Shown piece after piece: positions 8,411-20,800 of a DNA stretch of 64,000 nt. The stretch is from Rhodovibrionaceae bacterium (GTDB lineage: Bacteria; Pseudomonadota; Alphaproteobacteria; Kiloniellales; DSM-21159), in NCBI GenBank assembly GCA_028279885.1, contig JANQMX010000067.1, forward strand, positions 1-64,000, read 5' to 3'. A model generated the notes under the pieces. It did no database searches and was not told the origin of the DNA. It worked only from the letters and a program-made list of their open reading frames with translations. The translations under genes were made by a program, and so were the position numbers. The stretch's first letter is position 1. Each line of letters starts with the position of its first letter.

Positions 8411-8483
8411 GCTCGCCCTCATCGACGACGCACGCGAGGGCTGGTAACCGCAGGCCGGCTTGCGCGAATCACGACGGAGGCCA

Positions 8484-9572
8484 ATGATGCCGCAACCCTC
8501 TCTGCAGTTGATCGGAAAGAACGACGTGGAAAAGAACAAAGCGCTCGAGGCGGCGCTGACTCAGATCGAGCGCGCCTTCGGCAAGGGCTCCATTATGCGC
8601 TTGGGACAGCGTGACGTGGTCGAGGTGGAGACCGTCTCGACCGGCTCGCTGGGCCTGGATATTGGGCTCGGCATTGGCGGCCTGCCGCGCGGCCGTATCG
8701 TCGAGATCTACGGCCCGGAATCCTCCGGCAAGACGACCTTGGCCCTGCATGTGGTCGCCGAAGCGCAGAAACAGGGCGGCACCTGTGCCTTTGTCGATGC
8801 CGAGCATGCCATGGATCCCGGCTATGCCGCCAAGCTCGGCGTCAACGTCGAGGAGCTGCTGATTTCCCAGCCCGACGCCGGTGAGCAGGCGTTGGAGATC
8901 TCCGACACCCTGGTACGCTCCGGCGCGGTCGACGTCTTGATCGTCGATTCCGTGGCGGCACTGGTGCCGCGCGCCGAACTGGAAGGGGAGATGGGCGACC
9001 AGCTGCCCGGCCTGCAAGCGCGTCTGATGAGCCAGGCGCTACGCAAGCTCACCTCGTCCATCTCGAAATCGAATACCCTGGTGGTCTTCATCAACCAGAT
9101 CCGCATGAAGATCGGCGTGATGTTCGGCAACCCGGAGACCACCACCGGCGGCAACGCCCTGAAGTTCTATTCCTCGGTGCGTCTCGACATCCGCCGCATC
9201 GGCGCGATTAAGGACCGCGACACCGTGGTCGGCAATCAGACCCGGGTGAAGGTGGTGAAAAACAAGATGGCGCCGCCCTTCCGGGTGGTCGAGTTCGACA
9301 TCATGTACGGCGAAGGGATCTCGAAGGTCGGCGAGCTGCTCGACCTAGGCGTTCAAGCCGGCTGTGTCGAGAAGTCCGGCGCCTGGTTTTCCTGCGATGG
9401 TCAACGCATTGGCCAGGGACGGGAGAACGCCAAGACCTTCCTGCGCGAGAACCCTGAGATGGCCCGGAGCATCGAGCATGCCGTGCGGGCCAATGCCGGG
9501 CTGGTGGCCGATGCCATGCTGGAAGGCCCCGATGACACGCGCAGCGACGCACGTGACGACGCGGCCGAGTGA
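8484..9572 (+). CDS. recA: Recombinase RecA
   Basis: RecA forms filaments on single-stranded DNA, drives strand exchange and triggers LexA self-cleavage. The 362-residue product has the Walker A motif GPESSGKT at about residues 77-84, the [20 protein letters not shown] Walker B/L1 region, and the IFINQIR-like motif [16 protein letters not shown] followed by [19 protein letters not shown]. The start at 8484 follows a GGAGG site; an upstream in-frame TTG lacks one. The C-terminus is acidic as usual. Confidence 0.98.
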   Translation: MMPQPSLQLIGKNDVEKNKALEAALTQIERAFGKGSIMRLGQRDVVEVETVSTGSLGLDIGLGIGGLPRGRIVEIYGPESSGKTTLALHVVAEAQKQGGTCAFVDAEHAMDPGYAAKLGVNVEELLISQPDAGEQALEISDTLVRSGAVDVLIVDSVAALVPRAELEGEMGDQLPGLQARLMSQALRKLTSSISKSNTLVVFINQIRMKIGVMFGNPETTTGGNALKFYSSVRLDIRRIGAIKDRDTVVGNQTRVKVVKNKMAPPFRVVEFDIMYGEGISKVGELLDLGVQAGCVEKSGAWFSCDGQRIGQGRENAKTFLRENPEMARSIEHAVRANAGLVADAMLEGPDDTRSDARDDAAE

Positions 9573-9616
9573 GCGCCGCGCCGTCGCTTAGCTCAACAGT
9601 GCCGAGGGTGGAGAGC

Positions 9617-10189
9617 TTAGCCAGGCTTGTTGGCGCTCAGGCGGTCGATGCCGGCGGTAAAGCCGCGTAGCGAGATCGTGGCCGCGCCCCGGCGATGCTG
9701 GGTGTCGTGAAAGATCAGCCGGGCATTGATGCCGCCCTTCAGGGCTTGCAGCAGGCTGTCGCTCATTGCCAGGAAGATCAGGCAGCCGCCGGGCTCGCAG
9801 CGCTCGAAAGGTACGGCGACCGGCTGGTTGTCATCGATCTGCATGAAGGCGCCCTTGGACAGGGAGACGCCGAGCGGCAGCACCAGCACCAGGGTCAGGG
9901 TATCGCTGTTGGGGGTGCGATAGCCCACCAGGGCGCGGAGAATGGGGCGCTCGGTGCCTTCCAGGGAGGCTTCCTGGAACAGTTGGCAGATGTTGCCGCC
10001 TTCCGGACCGGGCTGACACTGCAGGTTCCAGTCCTGGATCGCTTCGGTCTGGATCTCCGGGCCCTGGTTCTCGGTCTGAGCCAGAGCCGGTGAGAAGACA
10101 GCTGGGGAGAGGGCGAAGGAGAGGGCGGCGAGCGCCGCGACGGTGCGATGGACCGAAGCGCGCCAGTGTCGCATTGGTATCGTGAGCAT
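9617..10189 (-). CDS. Invasion-associated locus B (IalB) family protein
   Basis: The 190-residue product has a signal peptide (hydrophobic core about residues 15-36, cleavage near SPALAQ) and a periplasmic domain of the IalB type: the WNLQCQP start with a C...C pair, LPLGVSLSKGAFMQID, and FERCEPGGCLIFLAMSDSLLQALKGG. IalB proteins are widespread in alphaproteobacteria; the name comes from Bartonella, and no virulence role should be inferred here. A second possible ATG is five codons downstream. It is convergent with recA and divergent from alaS. Confidence 0.88.
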   Translation of the reverse strand: MLTIPMRHWRASVHRTVAALAALSFALSPAVFSPALAQTENQGPEIQTEAIQDWNLQCQPGPEGGNICQLFQEASLEGTERPILRALVGYRTPNSDTLTLVLVLPLGVSLSKGAFMQIDDNQPVAVPFERCEPGGCLIFLAMSDSLLQALKGGINARLIFHDTQHRRGAATISLRGFTAGIDRLSANKPG

Positions 10190-10315
10190 GGCGGGAAAAC
10201 TAGGATAGTGTGCAGTGGATCGCTAGAGGCAAATCAATGGCAGCCCCAGCTTCACTAGACAGTGACCACGCTTGACGATAGAAATCAAGCGACGAACGGG
10301 GCAGCGGAATATCCG

Positions 10316-10345
10316 TTGTTTACGTCACTTCTTGGAACATATCTA
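10316..10345 (+). promoter_or_regulatory. Candidate promoter of alaS
   Basis: TTGTTT (10316-10321) and TATCTA (10340-10345) are spaced by 18 bases in the AT-richer part of the ialB/alaS gap, ending about 37 bases before the alaS start. Weak match, chosen by eye. Confidence 0.3.
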
Positions 10346-10381
10346 ATTTAATTGAAAAGCGCTTGAGAGCGATTGTGATCC

Positions 10382-13033
10382 ATGCAGAGCACCAACGATA
10401 TCCGCAGCCATTTTCTGCAGTACTTCGCCGACGCCGGGCATGAGGTCGTCAGCTCGTCACCCTTGGTGCCGCGCAACGACCCGACCTTGCTGTTCACCAA
10501 CGCCGGCATGGTGCAGTTCAAGAATGTTTTCACCGGCCAGGAGCACCGGCCCTATCAGCGTGCTGTGACCTCGCAGAAGTGCGTGCGGGCCGGCGGCAAG
10601 CACAACGACCTGGAGAACGTCGGCTATACGGCGCGGCATCACACCTTCTTCGAGATGCTCGGCAACTTCTCCTTCGGCGACTACTTCAAGGACGTCGCCA
10701 TCGAGCTCGCCTGGAAGCTGGTGACCCAGGAGTTCGGCCTGCCGGAAGACCGCCTGCTGATCACCGTCTATGCCGAGGATGACGAGGCCTTCGCCCTGTG
10801 GCGCAAGATCGCCGGCTTGCCCGAGGACCGCATCATCCGTATCGCCACCTCCGACAACTTCTGGGCTATGGGCGATACAGGTCCATGCGGTCCCTGCTCG
10901 GAGATCTTCTATGACCATGGCCCCGGCATCGCCGGCGGCCCGCCGGGCAGCCCGGATGAGGACGGCGACCGCTTCATCGAGATCTGGAACCTGGTCTTCA
11001 TGCAGTACGAGCAGGTCACTAAGGACGAGCGGGTCGACCTGCCGCGGCCGTCCATCGATACCGGCATGGGCCTGGAGCGCATCGCCGCCGTCATGCAGGG
11101 CAAGCACGACAACTATGACATCGACCTGATGCGCGCCCTTATCGAGGCCAGCGCCGCGGCGAGCGGGACCTCGCCGGACGGGCCGCGCGCCGTCTCCCAC
11201 CGGGTGATCTCCGATCACCTGCGCGCCAGCTGCTTCCTGATCGCCGACGGCGTGCTGCCGAGCAACGAGGGGCGCGGCTACGTGCTGCGCCGCATCATGC
11301 GGCGCGCCATGCGCCATGCCCACATGCTGGGTGCCAAGGACCCGGTGATGTACCGCCTGGTGCCGACCCTGGTCGATCAGATGGGCCAGGCCTTTCCCGA
11401 GCTTGGCCGCGCTCAGAGCCTGATCGAAGAGACCCTGAAGCTGGAGGAGACGCGCTTCAAGGAGACCTTGGGACGGGGTCTGCGCCTGCTTTCCGAAGCG
11501 ACGGACTCGCTGACGGGCGATGCGCCGCTGCCGGGCGAGGTCGCCTTCAAGCTTTACGACACCTACGGCTTCCCGCTCGACTTGACCCAGGACATCCTGC
11601 GCGGCGAGGGACGGACGGTCGATCAGGCCGGCTATGACGCGGCCATGGAGCGGCAGCGCGCCGCGGCCCGCCAGGCCTGGGCCGGTTCCGGCGAGACGGC
11701 CACCGAGACGCTGTGGTTCGAGCTGCGCGAGCGCCTCGGCGCCACCGAGTTCCTCGGCTATGAGAGCGAGGCGGCCGAGGGCGTGGTGCAGGCCATCGTG
11801 CGCGACGGCCAGGAGGTGCATGAAGCGGGCGAGGGCGACAGCATTCATTTCCTGGCCAATCAGACGCCTTTCTATGCCGAAAGCGGCGGCCAGCAGGGCG
11901 ACAGCGGTTCGGCCGAGAGCGGCGGCGGCGCCCGCCTGCGCATCCTCGACACGCAAAAGAAGCTCGGCGATCTGCACGTCCACACGGCCGAGGTGATCTC
12001 GGGCCGCCTGCATGCCGGCGACCGGGTCGAGCTCAGCGTCGATCACGAGCGGCGCAGCGCGCTGAGAATCCACCATTCGGCAACCCATCTGCTGCATGAG
12101 GCTTTGCGCCAGCGTCTCGGCGACCACGTGACCCAGAAGGGCTCGCTGGTGGCGCCCGATCGCCTGCGTTTCGACATCAGCCACCCGAAGCCGCTCGAGG
12201 CCGAGGACATCCATGCGGTCGAGGCCTTGGTCAACCGGCGCATCCGCACCAACGCAGAGGTCGGGACCCGCTTCATGACGCCCGACGAGGCGATTGCCGC
12301 CGGCGCCCTGGCGCTGTTCGGCGAGAAGTACGGCGAGGAGGTGCGGGTGGTCTCCATGGGGGGCGAGGACGCCACCAAGGGTGCCGGGCGACCCTTCTCG
12401 ACCGAGCTTTGCGGCGGCACCCACGTGGTGCGCACCGGCGACATCGGCTTCTTCAAGATCACCGGCGAGACGGCGCTTGCGGCCGGCGTGCGCCGCATCG
12501 AGGCGGTCGCGGGTGCTGCGGCTTTGGACTACGTGGAAACCCAGGAGCGCTTGCTGGAGCAGGCCTCATCGGCCCTCAAGGTCGGAGTGCAAGACCTGCC
12601 CGAGCGGGTCTCGGCCTTGATGGAGGAGCGCCGCAAGCTGGAGCGCGAACTCTCGGAGACCCGCAAGAAGCTGGCCACCGGCGGCGGCGAGGGGCCGGCG
12701 GCGAAGGAGATCAAGGGCCGCAAGCTGATCAGCCGCGTGCTGCAGGATGTGCCGGCGCGCGATCTCAAGCCCATGGCCGATGAGATCAAGGGGCACCTCG
12801 GCTCCGGCGTCGCCGTGCTGATCGCCGTCAACGATGGCAAGGCTTCCGTGGTGGTCGGCGTCACCGACGACCTGACGCAGCAGCTCTCGGCCGTCGATCT
12901 GGTGCGGGTCGGCTCAGAAGCGCTGGGCGGCAAGGGCGGCGGCGGCCGCGCCGACATGGCCCAGTCCGGCGGACCGGACGGCGCCAAGGCCGATCAAGCC
13001 ATCGCCGCCATTGAAGCGGCGCTGGCGGCCTGA
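10382..13033 (+). CDS. alaS: Alanyl-tRNA synthetase
   Basis: AlaS charges tRNA-Ala and edits mischarged Ser and Gly. The 883-residue product is full length: an N-terminal class II catalytic domain ([15 protein letters not shown], then [14 protein letters not shown]), a central tRNA-recognition part, an editing domain with the zinc ligands HHSATHLLH and ELCGGTHV, and a C-terminal coiled-coil and oligomerisation domain ending in a Gly-rich [16 protein letters not shown] box. The start at 10382 gives the canonical MxSxNDIRxxFLxYF beginning. Confidence 0.99.
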   Translation: MQSTNDIRSHFLQYFADAGHEVVSSSPLVPRNDPTLLFTNAGMVQFKNVFTGQEHRPYQRAVTSQKCVRAGGKHNDLENVGYTARHHTFFEMLGNFSFGDYFKDVAIELAWKLVTQEFGLPEDRLLITVYAEDDEAFALWRKIAGLPEDRIIRIATSDNFWAMGDTGPCGPCSEIFYDHGPGIAGGPPGSPDEDGDRFIEIWNLVFMQYEQVTKDERVDLPRPSIDTGMGLERIAAVMQGKHDNYDIDLMRALIEASAAASGTSPDGPRAVSHRVISDHLRASCFLIADGVLPSNEGRGYVLRRIMRRAMRHAHMLGAKDPVMYRLVPTLVDQMGQAFPELGRAQSLIEETLKLEETRFKETLGRGLRLLSEATDSLTGDAPLPGEVAFKLYDTYGFPLDLTQDILRGEGRTVDQAGYDAAMERQRAAARQAWAGSGETATETLWFELRERLGATEFLGYESEAAEGVVQAIVRDGQEVHEAGEGDSIHFLANQTPFYAESGGQQGDSGSAESGGGARLRILDTQKKLGDLHVHTAEVISGRLHAGDRVELSVDHERRSALRIHHSATHLLHEALRQRLGDHVTQKGSLVAPDRLRFDISHPKPLEAEDIHAVEALVNRRIRTNAEVGTRFMTPDEAIAAGALALFGEKYGEEVRVVSMGGEDATKGAGRPFSTELCGGTHVVRTGDIGFFKITGETALAAGVRRIEAVAGAAALDYVETQERLLEQASSALKVGVQDLPERVSALMEERRKLERELSETRKKLATGGGEGPAAKEIKGRKLISRVLQDVPARDLKPMADEIKGHLGSGVAVLIAVNDGKASVVVGVTDDLTQQLSAVDLVRVGSEALGGKGGGGRADMAQSGGPDGAKADQAIAAIEAALAA

Positions 13034-13066
13034 CGGCGCAGAGGCGGGCGACCATCACGGAGTGTC

Positions 13067-13089
13067 ATACTCGTGCTTGACACGAGTAT
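13067..13089. repeat. Perfect palindrome (hairpin) downstream of alaS
   Basis: ATACTCGTG and CACGAGTAT form a perfect nine-base stem around a five-base loop, 33 bases after the alaS stop. There is no U-tract. It resembles short intergenic palindromic repeats and could also act as a bidirectional terminator or mRNA-end stabiliser. Confidence 0.6.
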
Positions 13090-13149
13090 CCATTTCGCAG
13101 CCTGCGCATAGCTTGGGGCAAATGGGCTTGCGCTGCCGCAGCCTCGTTT

Positions 13150-13260
13150 GTCATCCCGGCCGCGTTAGCGAGCCGGGAACCATTCAGCAGCCCGCGCGGA
13201 ACTTCGAGATGGACCCCGGCTCGCGACCTTCGCTCACGCGAAGCCCTTGGCCGGGGTGAC
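13150..13260. repeat. Intergenic palindromic repeat element, copy 1
   Basis: This 111-base unit begins GTCATCCCGGCC and ends GGCCGGGGTGAC, which are near-perfect inverted repeats. Just inside are GCGAGCCGGGAACCAT and ATGGACCCCGGCTCGC, again inverted. A second, longer copy with the same ends lies at 17687-17862. It encodes nothing and looks like a REP/RPE-type miniature element between the alaS and cyclophilin genes. Confidence 0.75.
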
Positions 13261-13273
13261 ATCGGAGGTGAGG

Positions 13274-13840
<567 letters not shown>

Positions 13841-13962
13841 GGCTGTCCTCGGCATCATGACATCTAGCTTGGCGTCTGTGCTGAGCAATCTTGGCAAGAG
13901 CGAGATGCTCATGCAGGCGTGACTATGCAATAGGCGAATTGCTCCGGAGTCAGCTCAAGGCG

Positions 13963-15177
13963 TCATCCCATAGCCGCCTGAAGGTTCGCATCCAGGCGGT
14001 CGAGGAACTGGTTGGTGGTCATCCATTTCTGATCGGGGGCGATCAGGAGTGCCAGGTCCTTGGTCATGGCGCCGCTTTCGACCGTCTCGATGCAGACCCG
14101 CTCCAGGGTCTCGGCGAAGCGCACCACCTCGGGCGTGTCGTCGAAGGCGCCGCGGTAGGCGAGGCCGCGAGTCCAGGCGAAGATCGAGGCAATGGGGTTG
14201 GTCGAGGTTTCCTTGCCGTCCTGATGCAGGCGGTAGTGCCGGGTCACCGTGCCGTGGGCCGCCTCCGCCTCGACGGTCTGGCCATCCGGCGTCATCAGCA
14301 CAGAGGTCATCAGGCCGAGCGAGCCGAAGCCCTGGGCCACGGTGTCGGACTGCACGTCGCCATCGTAGTTCTTGCAGGCCCAGACGAAGCCGCCGTTCCA
14401 CTTCATTGCGCAGGCGACCATGTCGTCGATCAGCCTGTGTTCATAGGCGATCTCAGCTTCGGCAAACTTCTCTTTGAATTCGCTTTCGAAAATCTCTTCG
14501 AAGAGATCTTTGAAGCGGCCGTCGTAGGCCTTGAGAATGGTGTTCTTGGTCGAGAGATAGACCGGCCAACCGAGTGCCAGGCCGTAGTTCATGCAGGCCC
14601 GAGCGAAGCCGCGGATGCTCTCATCGAGATTGTACATGGACAGCGCCACGCCGCCGGCAGGGAAGTCGTAGACCTCCCGCTCGATGGGGGCGCTTCCGTC
14701 CTCCGGCTCGAAGCGGATGGTCAGCTTGCCCTTGCCCGGGACGACGAAGTCCGTCGCGCGATACTGGTCGCCGAAGGCATGACGGCCGATGACGATCGGC
14801 TTGGTCCAGCCCGGCACCAGCCGCGGCACGTTTTCACAGATGATGGGCTGGCGGAACACCGTGCCGCCCAGGATGTTGCGAATGGTGCCGTTGGGCGAGC
14901 GCCACATCTGCTTGAGGCCGAACTCTTCGACCCGCTGTTCGTCCGGCGTGATGGTGGCGCACTTGACGCCCACCCGGTGCTGCTTGATCGCGTTGGCCGC
15001 ATCGATGGTGATCTGGTCGTCGGTGCGGTCGCGCTCTTCGATGCCGAGGTCGTAGTACAGCAGATCGACGTCGAGATAGGGCAGGATGAGCTTTTGCTTG
15101 ATGAAGGCCCAGATGATCCGGGTCATCTCGTCGCCGTCGAGCTCGACGATCGGGTTCTTGACTTTGATTTTCGACAT
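13963..15177 (-). CDS. icd: NADP-dependent isocitrate dehydrogenase
   Basis: This TCA-cycle enzyme converts isocitrate to 2-oxoglutarate with NADP. The 404-residue product belongs to the eukaryote-like homodimeric subfamily usual in alphaproteobacteria: [17 protein letters not shown] near the start, [38 protein letters not shown], and the C-terminal [13 protein letters not shown] with [16 protein letters not shown]. Length and motifs are complete. Confidence 0.98.
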   Translation of the reverse strand: MSKIKVKNPIVELDGDEMTRIIWAFIKQKLILPYLDVDLLYYDLGIEERDRTDDQITIDAANAIKQHRVGVKCATITPDEQRVEEFGLKQMWRSPNGTIRNILGGTVFRQPIICENVPRLVPGWTKPIVIGRHAFGDQYRATDFVVPGKGKLTIRFEPEDGSAPIEREVYDFPAGGVALSMYNLDESIRGFARACMNYGLALGWPVYLSTKNTILKAYDGRFKDLFEEIFESEFKEKFAEAEIAYEHRLIDDMVACAMKWNGGFVWACKNYDGDVQSDTVAQGFGSLGLMTSVLMTPDGQTVEAEAAHGTVTRHYRLHQDGKETSTNPIASIFAWTRGLAYRGAFDDTPEVVRFAETLERVCIETVESGAMTKDLALLIAPDQKWMTTNQFLDRLDANLQAAMG

Positions 15178-15322
15178 GACGCTCCGCTCTTTGTCGCCCT
15201 GAGGGGGAGATTTCGCCCGACCCTAGGGCGCTCTTTTCGCACACTGTTGCGCCGCACAATAGTCGGCACCCCCTAGGGAGCAAGCCCTGCTTTCTGCCTA
15301 GCTGGTTTGCCCGCGACAGGGT

Positions 15323-15907
15323 TTAGATCTGGGCGGGATGGGGGGCGAACTGGGGTTCGGGTGCGGCCGCAAGCTGGATGAAGAGCTCCTCGTTGGACTC
15401 CGCAACCGAGAAAAGCTCGCGGTGCTCGGGCCTGACGAACTTCTCGGCCATCTGGTGGGAGACCAGCTCGAGCAACCGGTCCCAATAGCCGGCGTGATTG
15501 AGCAGGATGATGGGCATGTCATGCAGCTTGAGCTGGCGCCACGTGATGATCTCGAAGGTCTCGTCGAGGGTGCCGAAGCCGCCGGGCAGCACGCAAAAGG
15601 CATCGGCCAGCTCGAACATGCGCATCTTGCGGCTGTGCATGTTGTCGACCACGTCCAGGGTCTGAACCCCGGTATGGCCGATCTCAATCTCCTGCAGGTG
15701 AGCCGGGATGATGCCGTGCACCTTGCCGCCGTGGGCCAAGGCACCATCGGCCAATCGGCCCATCATGCCGACTCGACCGCCGCCGAAGATCACCGTGATG
15801 CCGCGCCGGGCGCACTCGGCGCCAAGCGCGTAGGCCAGCTCCAAATAGTGCTCGGCGCAGCGGTGGGAGGCCCCGCAGTAAACACAAAGGGCTTTGACTT
15901 CGCTCAT
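15323..15907 (-). CDS. LOG-family nucleotide phosphoribohydrolase
   Basis: The 194-residue product has the LOG/TIGR00730 Rossmann-like fold motifs IFGGGRVGMMGRLADGAL and the signature PGGFGTLDETFEIITW. Family members release the base from nucleoside 5'-monophosphates, including cytokinin ribotides, and many bacterial members are annotated as lysine-decarboxylase-like in error. The physiological substrate is unknown. It is divergent from the LysM-protein gene. Confidence 0.92.
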   Translation of the reverse strand: MSEVKALCVYCGASHRCAEHYLELAYALGAECARRGITVIFGGGRVGMMGRLADGALAHGGKVHGIIPAHLQEIEIGHTGVQTLDVVDNMHSRKMRMFELADAFCVLPGGFGTLDETFEIITWRQLKLHDMPIILLNHAGYWDRLLELVSHQMAEKFVRPEHRELFSVAESNEELFIQLAAAPEPQFAPHPAQI

Positions 15908-16131
15908 AAAGTCTCAATCCGTCTTTCGCATTGTCGACCGGTTCGGCGGGCGCTTGGCGCGCGTTTTCCTTCCGACCCTGAAAGGCCAAGTTTGGATCCA
16001 ATGTCTCAATCGCAAGTCTGGGCAGATTTTGCGTCCTGCACATTTGGCGTATTACGATGGCGCAAAGAAGCATTCAAATGGTGAAAGCCAATGCGACTGA
16101 ATAAGTCGCCTAAGTTGCTGGAGATGTGGGC

Positions 16132-17643
16132 ATGAGGTCGGGTTCGGTGGTGCTGCTGGCGGCGCTGGTGATCGCGGCCGTCGCCGGCGGCTATGTCCTT
16201 TTGCGGGATGACAGCCCGGATACCCCGACGCCGGTCGAAACGGCCGAAACGGTCCAGCAGACGCCCGATCAAGCGGCTGGCTCTCCCTCAGAGACTGAAA
16301 GCACGCCGAGCCCTCAGGCGACGGCTGATAGCGGAACGACCGAGACGGAAGCGGAGGAGCAGGCGGCCGCATCGGACGACACGGCGGCGCAGCCCGAGCG
16401 CCAAGCCGCCCCCGAGATGCCAAGCGAGGAGGAGAGCCAACCCGTCACGGAGTCGGGTCAGGCCCAGACGTCAGAGCAAGACACCGACACGTCAGCCGCC
16501 GCGCCGATGGCGTCAGATGGCGCCAGCGAGTCGAACAGCCAGACGGGGACGAGCGACGCGCCGGCGGAAAGCGCCGGAACCGAAGCCTCCGCGGAGGCTG
16601 GCGGCTCGGAAGAGTCCGAGCAGGACGCGGCGGAGCGCGAGCAGACGGGCGCGGAGGAGACGGTGGTGGCCGCTCTCCCCAAGGCGCCGTTGCCCGAGGA
16701 AGACGACAACGCGGCCGGAGAACAGCAGCAGGCGCCTCAGGCAGAGCCGGAGACGGCACCGCCGTCCTTCGATGTGGTGCGGATCGAGCGCGACGGAGCG
16801 CTGGTGGCTGCCGGACGCAGCCCGCGCGGCAGCCGCGTCTTCCTGCTGCGCGACGGCAAGGTGGAGGCCGAGGCCGAAGCCGACCGGAGCGGCAACTGGG
16901 TGCTGATCCTCGACCGGCCCCTGCCGCCGGGCGACCACGAGCTGCTGCTGGAAGCGCGCCTGCCCTCCGGCGAGACGATACGTTCCTCCGAGCTGGTGGT
17001 GGCCTCGGTGCCCGACCGCTCTACAGGCGAGGGCGCAAGGCAGGCTGAAGCGGACGACAGTGGTCAGGAACAGCCCGGCGAGACCTCTAGCACTGAGGAG
17101 GCCGTCGCCATCGCCGTGCCGCGGGAGGGTGGCGGCGCCCGCGTGCTGCAAGGCCAGGACGTGGAAGAAAACGAGGGGCTGCGCACCCTTGGCCTCGCCA
17201 TTCTCTCGGTCGACTACGACGCTGAGGGCTTCATCAAGGTTGCCGGCCGCGGCCTGCCGGAGGCCACTATCCTGGCTTATCTCGACAATGCGCTGATCGG
17301 CCGGACCACGGTCGCCGCCGACGAGGGCTGGCTGATCGCGCCGGAGGTGGCGGTGGAGGAGGGGCTCTACCAGCTTCGCATCGATCAGGTGAACGATGCT
17401 GGCGAAGTGGTGGCCCGTCTGGAGACCGTCTTCGCCCGCAGCGTCTTCATCGCCGACCTGCCGCTCGACCGCATGGTGGTGGTTGAGCCGGGTAACAGCC
17501 TCTGGCGCCTGGCCCGCCGGCTCTATGGCGAAGGCATTCTCTATTCGGTGATCTACGATGCCAACCAGGACCAGATCCGCGACCCGGACCTGATTTATCC
17601 CGGGCAGATTTTCTTGGCACCGCGCCAACTGCAGGCGAACTGA
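16132..17643 (+). CDS. LysM-domain protein with acidic low-complexity region
   Basis: The 503-residue product has an N-terminal membrane anchor or signal (about residues 4-23), a long region rich in Ala, Glu, Ser, Thr and Gln (about 25-205), two Ig-like segments (about 210-290 and 345-440), and a C-terminal LysM domain beginning VVVEPGNSLWRLARRLYG and ending YPGQIFLAPRQ. LysM binds peptidoglycan, so it is probably an envelope protein. The ATG at 16132 has GGAG eight bases upstream; the GTG at 16126 is too close to it. Confidence 0.88.
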   Translation: MRSGSVVLLAALVIAAVAGGYVLLRDDSPDTPTPVETAETVQQTPDQAAGSPSETESTPSPQATADSGTTETEAEEQAAASDDTAAQPERQAAPEMPSEEESQPVTESGQAQTSEQDTDTSAAAPMASDGASESNSQTGTSDAPAESAGTEASAEAGGSEESEQDAAEREQTGAEETVVAALPKAPLPEEDDNAAGEQQQAPQAEPETAPPSFDVVRIERDGALVAAGRSPRGSRVFLLRDGKVEAEAEADRSGNWVLILDRPLPPGDHELLLEARLPSGETIRSSELVVASVPDRSTGEGARQAEADDSGQEQPGETSSTEEAVAIAVPREGGGARVLQGQDVEENEGLRTLGLAILSVDYDAEGFIKVAGRGLPEATILAYLDNALIGRTTVAADEGWLIAPEVAVEEGLYQLRIDQVNDAGEVVARLETVFARSVFIADLPLDRMVVVEPGNSLWRLARRLYGEGILYSVIYDANQDQIRDPDLIYPGQIFLAPRQLQAN

Positions 17644-17686
17644 GTCGATTGTTGCTGCGCCGAGGTTCGGGCCATCCCCTCCGATC

Positions 17687-17862
17687 GTCATCCCGGCCAA
17701 GGACTCCGCGTAAGCGGAGACCGCGAGCCGGGAACCATCTAGAAGCCAGCACGGGTGGATGCCAATTTCTATCGTGCTGCCAGCGGCACGACACAATCCG
17801 ACGGCCCGTCCTGGCCGATGGATGGACCCCGGCTCGCGGGCTTCGCCCTTGGCCGGGGTGAC
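17687..17862. repeat. Intergenic palindromic repeat element, copy 2
   Basis: This copy has the same outer (GTCATCCCGGCC ... GGCCGGGGTGAC) and inner (GCGAGCCGGGAACCAT ... ATGGACCCCGGCTCGC) inverted repeats as the copy at 13150-13260, but holds a longer, different middle section. It lies in the gap between the convergent LysM and RND genes, a typical place for REP-like elements. No coding sequence is present. Confidence 0.75.
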
Positions 17863-17897
17863 AGTCGGTAGTGTACTCTCCGCCGTGAGCTACCGGA

Positions 17898-20800
17898 TTA
17901 CTCCGCGGCTTCGGGAACCGGCCGCGGTGCGCCGGGCAGTGGCTTGACCGTGCCGGTCTCATCACCGGGCAGGCCGTCGGCTGGCTGGTCAGGTCCGCCG
18001 CGCCAGCGCCGCAGCAGCTCCTCCACGCGCACCCGCATCAGCAGCGCGCAGGGCGTCACCACCAGGGTCAGCAGGGTCGAGAAGGCGAGGCCGAAGGCGA
18101 TTGCCGTGGCGAGCTGCGTCCACCACTGCGTCGAGGGCGCACCGATCTGCACCATGCGGTTTGCCAGGTCGACGTTGGCCCCCAGGACCATGGGCATCAG
18201 CCCGAGGATGGTGGTGATGGTGGTCAGGAAGACCGGCCTGAGACGTTGAGCGCCGGTTTCCAGGATCGCTTGCAGCGGGTCACGCATCTCCCGCTTCAGG
18301 CGGTCGTAGGTGTCGATCAGGACGATGTTGTTGTTCACCACGATGCCGGCCAAGGCGATGACGCCGATGCCGCTCATGACGATGCCGAAGGGCTGTCGGG
18401 TGATCAACAGGCCCAGCATCACGCCGATGGTCGACATGACGACCGCCGAGAGGATGAGGAAGGCGCTGTAGAAGCTGTTGAACTGGGTGATCAGGACGGC
18501 GGCCATGAGGAAGAGCGCGATCGCGAAGGCTTTGAGCAGAAAGGCCTGCGCCTCCGCCTGCTCCTCGTCCTCGCCCTTGAAGCTGAGGCGCACCCGTCGG
18601 TCGATGTCGGCCGTCGCCAGCCAGTCGCGCATTTCGCCGGCGATGGTGTCGGCGAGGTAGGGATTGCCGGTCGCCGGATTGATGCCGACGTCCGCCTTCA
18701 CCGTCATCACCCGTGAGCCATCCATCCGCCGCAGCAGGGAGACCTTGGGGGCCGGCCGCCACTCGACGAAATTGGCGATCGGGACCAGGCCGTTTTCCGT
18801 CTGCATGCGGATTTGGCCAAGCTCGTTGATGTTGCGGTAGCGCTCCGGAAAGCGGACCACGATATCGACTTCGTCGTCCGACTCGTCCGGCCGGTACTCG
18901 CCGATCTCCAGGCCCTTGGTCAGCATCTGCACGTAAGACCCGACCAGCGAGATGTCGGCACCGAACTTGGCGGCCTGGGCCCGGTCGACGTTGAGCTGCA
19001 GCTCGATGCCCGGTATGGGCAGGCCGTCCTCCACGTCGCGGACGCCCTCGATCGTGCGCAGTTTGTCGGCGATTTGCTGGGCCACGGGCGGGATCAGCTC
19101 GGGCCAGTCGGAGGCCACCTGGATCTGGATCGGTTTGCCGACCGGCGGGCCGGCTTCCTCCTTGCGAGCCTCGATCATGATGCCGGCCAGATCGCTGGTG
19201 CGCTCCCGGATATCGTCCAGGATGGTTTCGGCCGGCCGCCGTGCGAACCAATCGGTGAACTCAAGCTGAACGCTGCCGATCAGGTCTTCCGGCTCATCGT
19301 CGTTGTCACGGCCGGAGTAGGCCATGCTCCGCCCGTAGATGGCGTGGAACTCGCCGCGCTCCCGCTGGAGGTCGATGATCCGCTGCTCGACCTGGCGCAG
19401 CAGAGCGTCGCGCTCGTCGATGGAGAAGTTGCCGCGACCGTGCACCCAGATCTGCACGTTATCCGGCTCAACGTCGGGGAAGAACTCGACGCCTTCGCCA
19501 TACTTGGCATAGGCAATCTGCACCAGAACCAATAGGCTGACGGCGCCGAGCACCACCAGGAAGGGGTGCTTCAAGGCCATACCGAGGAAGCCGAGATAGG
19601 CGCGGGTCGGCAGGCTTCTTTCAGACTCGACGGGCGCTCCTGAAGCGCTCGCCAAGGCTGGCTGCGCTGGTGCCCGCCGGCCCAGCACCGAGCCAAGGGT
19701 CGGGATAAAGACCAGCGCCATCAGGAGCGAGGCGCTCAAGGTGGCAATTAGGGTGATCGGCAGGAACTTCATGAACTCGCCGACCACGCCCGGCCAGAAG
19801 AGCAGTGGGGTGAAGGCGGCCAAGGTGGTTGCCGTCGCGGCGATGATCGGCCAGGCCATGCGCTTGGCGGCGGCGGCATAGGCTTCCTTGCGGCCGAGGC
19901 CCTCGCTGAGCTTCCGGTCGGCGTATTCGGTCACCACGATGGCGCCGTCGACCAGCATGCCGACCGCGAGAATGAGGCTGAAGAGCACGACGATGTTGAC
20001 CGTCAGTCCGGCCGTGGCCAGGACCAGGATACCGGTAAGGAAGGAGCCGGGAATGGCGACGCCGACCAACCCGGCCGAGCGCAGGCCGAGCGCGGCCACG
20101 ATGACGATCATCACCAACAGGACGGCGCTCAGCACGTTGTTCTGCAGGTCGCTGAGCATGGTGCGGATGGTCGTCGACTTGTCCGAGCTGAAGCCGTACT
20201 TGACGCCCTCCGGCCAGTTGGCGGAACTGGCGATGACCACCTCTTTCACGCGCTCGATGGTCTCGATGATGTTCTCGCCGGTGCGTTTCTTGATCTCCAG
20301 CGACAGCCCCGGCTGGCCGTTGATGCGGACGAAGCTGGTCGGGTCGACGAAGGTGCTCCGCAGCACGCCGATGTCGCGGAAACGCACCACGGCGTCCTCG
20401 TTCACCTTGATCGGCATGTCGAGGATGTCGTCGCGGCCTTCGAACAGCCCCGGCACCTTGATGGGGAAGCGCCCGGCGCCGGTATCCATCGAGCCGGCTG
20501 TGACCAAGCGGTTCGAATTGCCAACCGCCTCCATGACCGCGCGCGCATCGATGTTGTAGCTCTCGAGCATCAGGGGATCGAGCACCAGCTCGATCAGCTC
20601 ATCCCGGTCGCCGCCGATCTCGGCCTCCAGGACCAGGGGAATGGCCTCGACGCGATCCTGCAGGTCGCGCGCCACGCGCAGCAGCGTGCGCTCCGGCACG
20701 TTGCCGGAGAGCGTCACCACCATTACCGGGAAGAGGCTGAAGTTGACCTCGTGGACGGTCGGCTCTTCGGCGTCCTCCGGGATTTCCGACTTGGCGAGGT

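Noticed and set aside
10457-12424. 655-codon open frame on the minus strand opposite alaS
   Set aside because: Shadow of alaS, which has all class II and editing motifs.
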